From the NCBI GenBank assembly GCA_024709225.1, contig JANJXC010000043.1, positions 1 to 33,956 of the forward strand: 33,956 nucleotides of DNA, in the 5' to 3' direction. Position numbers and translations under genes: made by a program. The first letter of the stretch is position 1; the number at the start of each line of letters is the position of its first letter. Positions 30,800 to 33,956 of the stretch are shown in pieces. This DNA comes from Gammaproteobacteria bacterium. Lineage in GTDB: Bacteria; Pseudomonadota; Gammaproteobacteria; Thiohalomonadales; Thiohalomonadaceae. Below the pieces are notes generated by a model. That model searched no databases. It was not told where the DNA came from and worked only from the letters and a program-made list of their open reading frames with translations.

Positions 30800-33478
30800 C
30801 TAACTTCCCGGAAAGTTTCTGCGCGCCATTTGTAGCAGCAACTCTCGCGTCTCCGGCGTCAGCATACCGGTGGCAGGATTTTCAAGCAGGGTTTGGAGTT
30901 TCCCCAAGGCGGTATTGGGGTCAGAGGTGTCAACCCACACTGCCGCACGATCCACGTCCAGGCGGCCGAGCAAACCATCGATCTTGGAAGTGTTGCTGGC
31001 AGTGACCAAAAAAGGCGTCCCGAGCCAAGCGGCCGCAATGGTATGGTGGAAGCGCCCGGAAATCAGTAAATCCGCATTATGCAGGGTTTCCAGCCACTCT
31101 CTCTCGCTGGTTGCCGCTACCAGACGATACCGCCCCCGTAAGCGCCGGTGCAGCATCTGGACGAAAGTGACATCGTCGGCAGCCACGTAGGCGTTGGCAC
31201 CGACCAACACGTCGACCTGATAGCCCCGCGCCAAAACGTGTTCGGCCAATTCGGTCACCAGGGACACGAACTCTGGAGTCAATGCAACGGTACCGGCGAC
31301 GACAACCCGCTTACCTGTCGCATGTCGAGTGGGTCTGTGCTGATCCACGAACAACGGCAAGCAGTCAAATCCCTCATCTGCCTTAATCCCCAACCGTGCC
31401 AGCGCCACGGCACTGCCAGACTCCCGCACGACCACGCGATCGAGCCCGCTGTAAACCCGCTGGTACAGCTTATCAATGAGCACGCTATTTGGCGTGTCCT
31501 GGTCCGACGGGTAACAGGAGTGGTTGATGACCTGGGTCTCTTTCCTCAACCAGCGCTTGGCAACGTGAAGTAGGTACAACAGCGCAACCGCGGCCGGTCC
31601 CGCGCCGTGCAAGGTGCCTTCACCGTTGGCAACAATGAGATCTCCGTGCCCCAGCTGTTCGAGCAACATAGGGTTCTTTGCACAGAAATCGTTGAACACC
31701 TGCTCGCTGTCAAAATCATCTACACTGCATGGCAAGCCAGGCAGGCCCTGCACCGCTGTAATTGGCACACTCTCGACTACATACCCTGCCGCACGCAAGC
31801 CCTGGTGCAAAGCCAGGCTGGTACAGGTACAGCCCCAGTGATACCAATAGGATGTGTCGTTGAGCAGGACCACGCGCCGAGCCGGAACGGCTCTCTTTGC
31901 CGTAGACAGTCCCTTGGCAGGTACCCGATCATAGGGCAGCATGGCCCGTGCGGGAAGGGAAACGCCAGCGCGCAGCTGCTGCGCCATGCGCTCAAGCAGC
32001 GCCTGCCATGCGTCTGTTTCATGCCCATCCCTACGCCACAGGCGTACCGAACCGTACCAGACGCTGTTTTCGCCGTATCTCCCCCAACGCCAGTCCGCAG
32101 CGGATGGCAGCAAGACCCAAGTGGGCACGCCGAGCGCACCGGCCAGATGCACCGTTGAATTATCAACAGAGATGACAAGATCCAGTGCGCTGAGCAAAGC
32201 GGCAAAATCGTCCATATCCCGCAGCGGGTCCATGTCGGGAAATAGCTTCGGTGGTGTGGCCCCGCTCTGTGCGTAATCCGCCAACTCGGCCCCGTGGTCA
32301 CCGTACTGCACATCAATGAAGGTGAAATCACTACAGTCGAAAAGAGCTTGCAGCTGCCGCAACTCCAACGAACGTGCGGCACGGGCCTTGGTATCGCCCT
32401 TCCCCCCCTTCCATGACACACCAATTTTTGGCTTGTCATCCAGCGCAGCCAACCGATCCCGCCATCGTCCGACCGCCCCAACCTCAGCTTTCAGATAAGG
32501 CCTGCCAGAAAATGAGCTCGCCTCGTTACGCATGTATCGCGGCAGACTGGGCAGTGCGGCGTGAAAGTCGAACTCGTCATCCCGCTCCAGCACGAGCGTG
32601 GAATCATGCGCCGCACGCACCTCAATCTGCGGAAACGAACGCGCGAAGAGGGGAACCAGACGCTCAGCGCAGACCAGCAAAACAGACTGCGCCTGCGCCG
32701 CCAAATCCTGCACGCACGATGCGTACATGATTTCGTCGCCGATGCCTTCCTCACCACAGACCAGGATATTTTTCTCCACCAGCGAGCAGCCATCCCATTT
32801 GGGGAGGGGGATGCGGCATGGTGGTGAATTTTTTAGCGCATCAGTATCCCAGTAGCGCCATTCATGGAAAGGCCAACCTGCCTCGTAGTCACCGCGCGCG
32901 AGCAACATCGCGCCGACCTGCCCCGCTACCTTTGCATTGAGCGGGTCACAGTCCAACGCTACTCCACATTGGCGTAGCGCTTCATCAACGCGTCCATCCG
33001 CACGCAGCAGAACGACAAGATTTCGATGTGCAATCGCGGAGCAGGCATCCAGTGCAAGGGCCTTACGATATGCAACTTCGGCAGCGACGTATTCTCCCAA
33101 ATCCTGCTGGACGACGCCGAGATTTTCCCATGCGGCCCGATAGGAGGGGTTGAGATTGACAGCACACTGATATGCACGGGCCGCATCCTGCAGCCGTTCG
33201 GCCTGTTGATAGGCCACAGCCAGATTGAACTGAAAAACAGGCTCCGTGGGACGTTGCTGCGATGCCGCCGCCAATAATTCGATGGCCACCCCGCTGTTGC
33301 CGCCATGTAGCCGGATCAGCCCCAAATTGTGTAACGCCACAGGATTGGAGATATCGGCCTCCAATACCTTGAGATACAAGGCCTCTGCGCCAGGAAGATC
33401 GCCCGCCCTCTGGCGCGCGATAGCAAACTCCACAGCATCTGCGAGGGTCTTGTTTAATTCCGGGGAATTTTTGCTCAT
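30800..33478 (-). CDS. TPR / GT9-like glycosyltransferase / polysaccharide pyruvyltransferase fusion protein
   Basis: An 892-residue cytosolic protein with three parts. Residues about 20-205 are tetratricopeptide repeats (for example NPVALHNLGLIRLHGGNSGVA and YRAAWENLGVVQQDLGEY). Residues about 235-510 form a GT-B glycosyltransferase domain of the heptosyltransferase-like (GT9) type seen behind TPR repeats in many bacteria (CGEEGIGDEIMYAS near 241-254; DNSTVHLAGALGVPTW near 439-454). Residues about 535-860 resemble polysaccharide pyruvyltransferases of the CsaB/PF04230 group (NGEGTLHG near 618-625; SGRFHHTIAAAWLGTPF near 807-823). It lies between flgL and fliC, so a role in decorating flagellin is likely but inferred. 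No clear ribosome site; ATG at 33478 preferred over GTG at 33484. G+C looks lower than its neighbours (32 of 60 at 32281-32340; 44 of 60 in recN at 4441-4500). Confidence 0.82.
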   Translation of the reverse strand: MSKNSPELNKTLADAVEFAIARQRAGDLPGAEALYLKVLEADISNPVALHNLGLIRLHGGNSGVAIELLAAASQQRPTEPVFQFNLAVAYQQAERLQDAARAYQCAVNLNPSYRAAWENLGVVQQDLGEYVAAEVAYRKALALDACSAIAHRNLVVLLRADGRVDEALRQCGVALDCDPLNAKVAGQVGAMLLARGDYEAGWPFHEWRYWDTDALKNSPPCRIPLPKWDGCSLVEKNILVCGEEGIGDEIMYASCVQDLAAQAQSVLLVCAERLVPLFARSFPQIEVRAAHDSTLVLERDDEFDFHAALPSLPRYMRNEASSFSGRPYLKAEVGAVGRWRDRLAALDDKPKIGVSWKGGKGDTKARAARSLELRQLQALFDCSDFTFIDVQYGDHGAELADYAQSGATPPKLFPDMDPLRDMDDFAALLSALDLVISVDNSTVHLAGALGVPTWVLLPSAADWRWGRYGENSVWYGSVRLWRRDGHETDAWQALLERMAQQLRAGVSLPARAMLPYDRVPAKGLSTAKRAVPARRVVLLNDTSYWYHWGCTCTSLALHQGLRAAGYVVESVPITAVQGLPGLPCSVDDFDSEQVFNDFCAKNPMLLEQLGHGDLIVANGEGTLHGAGPAAVALLYLLHVAKRWLRKETQVINHSCYPSDQDTPNSVLIDKLYQRVYSGLDRVVVRESGSAVALARLGIKADEGFDCLPLFVDQHRPTRHATGKRVVVAGTVALTPEFVSLVTELAEHVLARGYQVDVLVGANAYVAADDVTFVQMLHRRLRGRYRLVAATSEREWLETLHNADLLISGRFHHTIAAAWLGTPFLVTASNTSKIDGLLGRLDVDRAAVWVDTSDPNTALGKLQTLLENPATGMLTPETRELLLQMARRNFPGS

Positions 33479-33613
33479 GAACACATGCTTTTAGGGTCTG
33501 TCCGATAGCCGGGAGCGTAGCCAGCTTACCCTATTTACTCAAGGCAGGACCATCCGCGCAATCCGTGGGGCACGATCTCCAGGCATCGCGTTGTTCATCG
33601 GGCATTGAGGTTA

Positions 33614-33956
33614 TCAACGCAGGAAGTTGAACAGCGACAGGCCCTGTACCTTGAGGTAGGTCTGCTGGGCGGCCTCCAGGCCGGCCATCTGCAGATTGAG
33701 CCGGCTGACCGCCTCGGCATAGTCCAGGTCCTCGATGGAGGAAATGATCTGCGTGGTCTGGATCAGCTGGTCTTCATTGATGTACCGCTGCCCATCCACC
33801 GCGTTGAGGCGGGCGCCGACGCTGGCGCGCACGGTAAGTATGCTGTTCATGCCCTGATCGACATCGGCGAGAAAGCTGTTGATGTTGTTGTTGAGCTGGG
33901 CCTGCTCGGCGGCCGAGGTGACATCGGTCTCCAGGGTATCGACGAAGTCACTCAGG
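33614..33956 (-). CDS. flgL: Flagellar hook-associated protein FlgL (HAP3), C-terminal part
   Basis: FlgL is the second hook-filament junction protein, exported after FlgK. Only the last 113 or so residues are inside the window; the gene runs on beyond base 33956. The piece is helical and flagellin-like, with NNNINSFLADVDQGMNSILTVRASVGARLN (core LADVDQGMNSILTVRASVG), IEDLDYAEAVSRLNLQMAGLEAAQQTYLKVQGLSLFNFL at the C-terminus (core YLKVQGLSLFNFL), typical of FlgL. It is followed after 135 bases by the sugar-modification gene on the same strand. That gap shows no terminator or strong promoter. Confidence 0.92.
   Translation of the reverse strand, partial: LSDFVDTLETDVTSAAEQAQLNNNINSFLADVDQGMNSILTVRASVGARLNAVDGQRYINEDQLIQTTQIISSIEDLDYAEAVSRLNLQMAGLEAAQQTYLKVQGLSLFNFLR

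Noticed and set aside
33490..33510. GGGTCTGTCCGATAG downstream of flgL, resembling an insertion-sequence end
   Set aside because: No matching inverted end, target duplication or transposase frame is present in the gap.

Overview
The window is a high-G+C stretch of a gammaproteobacterial chromosome. The order grpE, nadK, recN, bamE, rnfH, ratA, smpB, ssrA is the classic gammaproteobacterial neighbourhood. Placing hrcA with a CIRCE operator in front of grpE and dnaK, and carrying a FleQ/FlrB/FlrC-type polar flagellar regulon, points away from enterics and pseudomonads. It suggests a Chromatiales-like or other early-branching gammaproteobacterium; this placement is inference from gene content only.

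Bases 1-11150 hold housekeeping genes: the heat-shock set hrcA-grpE-dnaK (minus strand, dnaK cut by the window edge), nadK-recN (plus), fur diverging from bamE, ratA-rnfH, a sodium-coupled SNF-family transporter, smpB followed by the tmRNA gene ssrA, an orphan CbiM-like membrane protein and an orphan iscU. Bases 11229-12938 carry an MFS exporter and a YqiB-like DUF1249 protein.

Bases 12956-33956 are a flagellar cluster read entirely from the minus strand. In transcription order it is flgL (partial), a three-domain sugar-modification gene, fliC, flaG, fliD, fliS, fliT, fleQ/flrA, flrB, flrC, fliE-F-G-H-I-J-K and fliA. Its promoters can be read in sequence and form a cascade. fleQ has a sigma70-type promoter. 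flrBC and fliE have sigma54 (-24/-12) elements with the exact GG-N10-GC spacing. fliC and fliS have near-perfect sigma28 elements with an 11-bp spacer, and fliD has a weaker one. The window therefore contains the master activator, the second-tier two-component pair, the basal-body/export genes, the sigma28 factor and its late filament targets.

Two things stand out. First, an 892-residue protein joining TPR repeats, a GT9-like glycosyltransferase domain and a polysaccharide pyruvyltransferase domain sits alone between flgL and fliC, the position of flagellin glycosylation islands in Pseudomonas. It is the best candidate here for an undescribed flagellin-modifying system. Second, nearly every flagellar junction carries a repeat or palindrome: an 8-bp x 9 array with G-quadruplex potential between fliA and fliK, a 53-bp direct repeat between fliK and fliJ, a 7-bp x about 14 array abutting the fliE sigma54 promoter, a palindrome behind it, a nested inverted repeat between flrB and flrC, and another upstream of fliD. 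The housekeeping half is almost free of such elements.

G+C-rich coding gives many long open frames on the opposite strand of real genes; these were left out.
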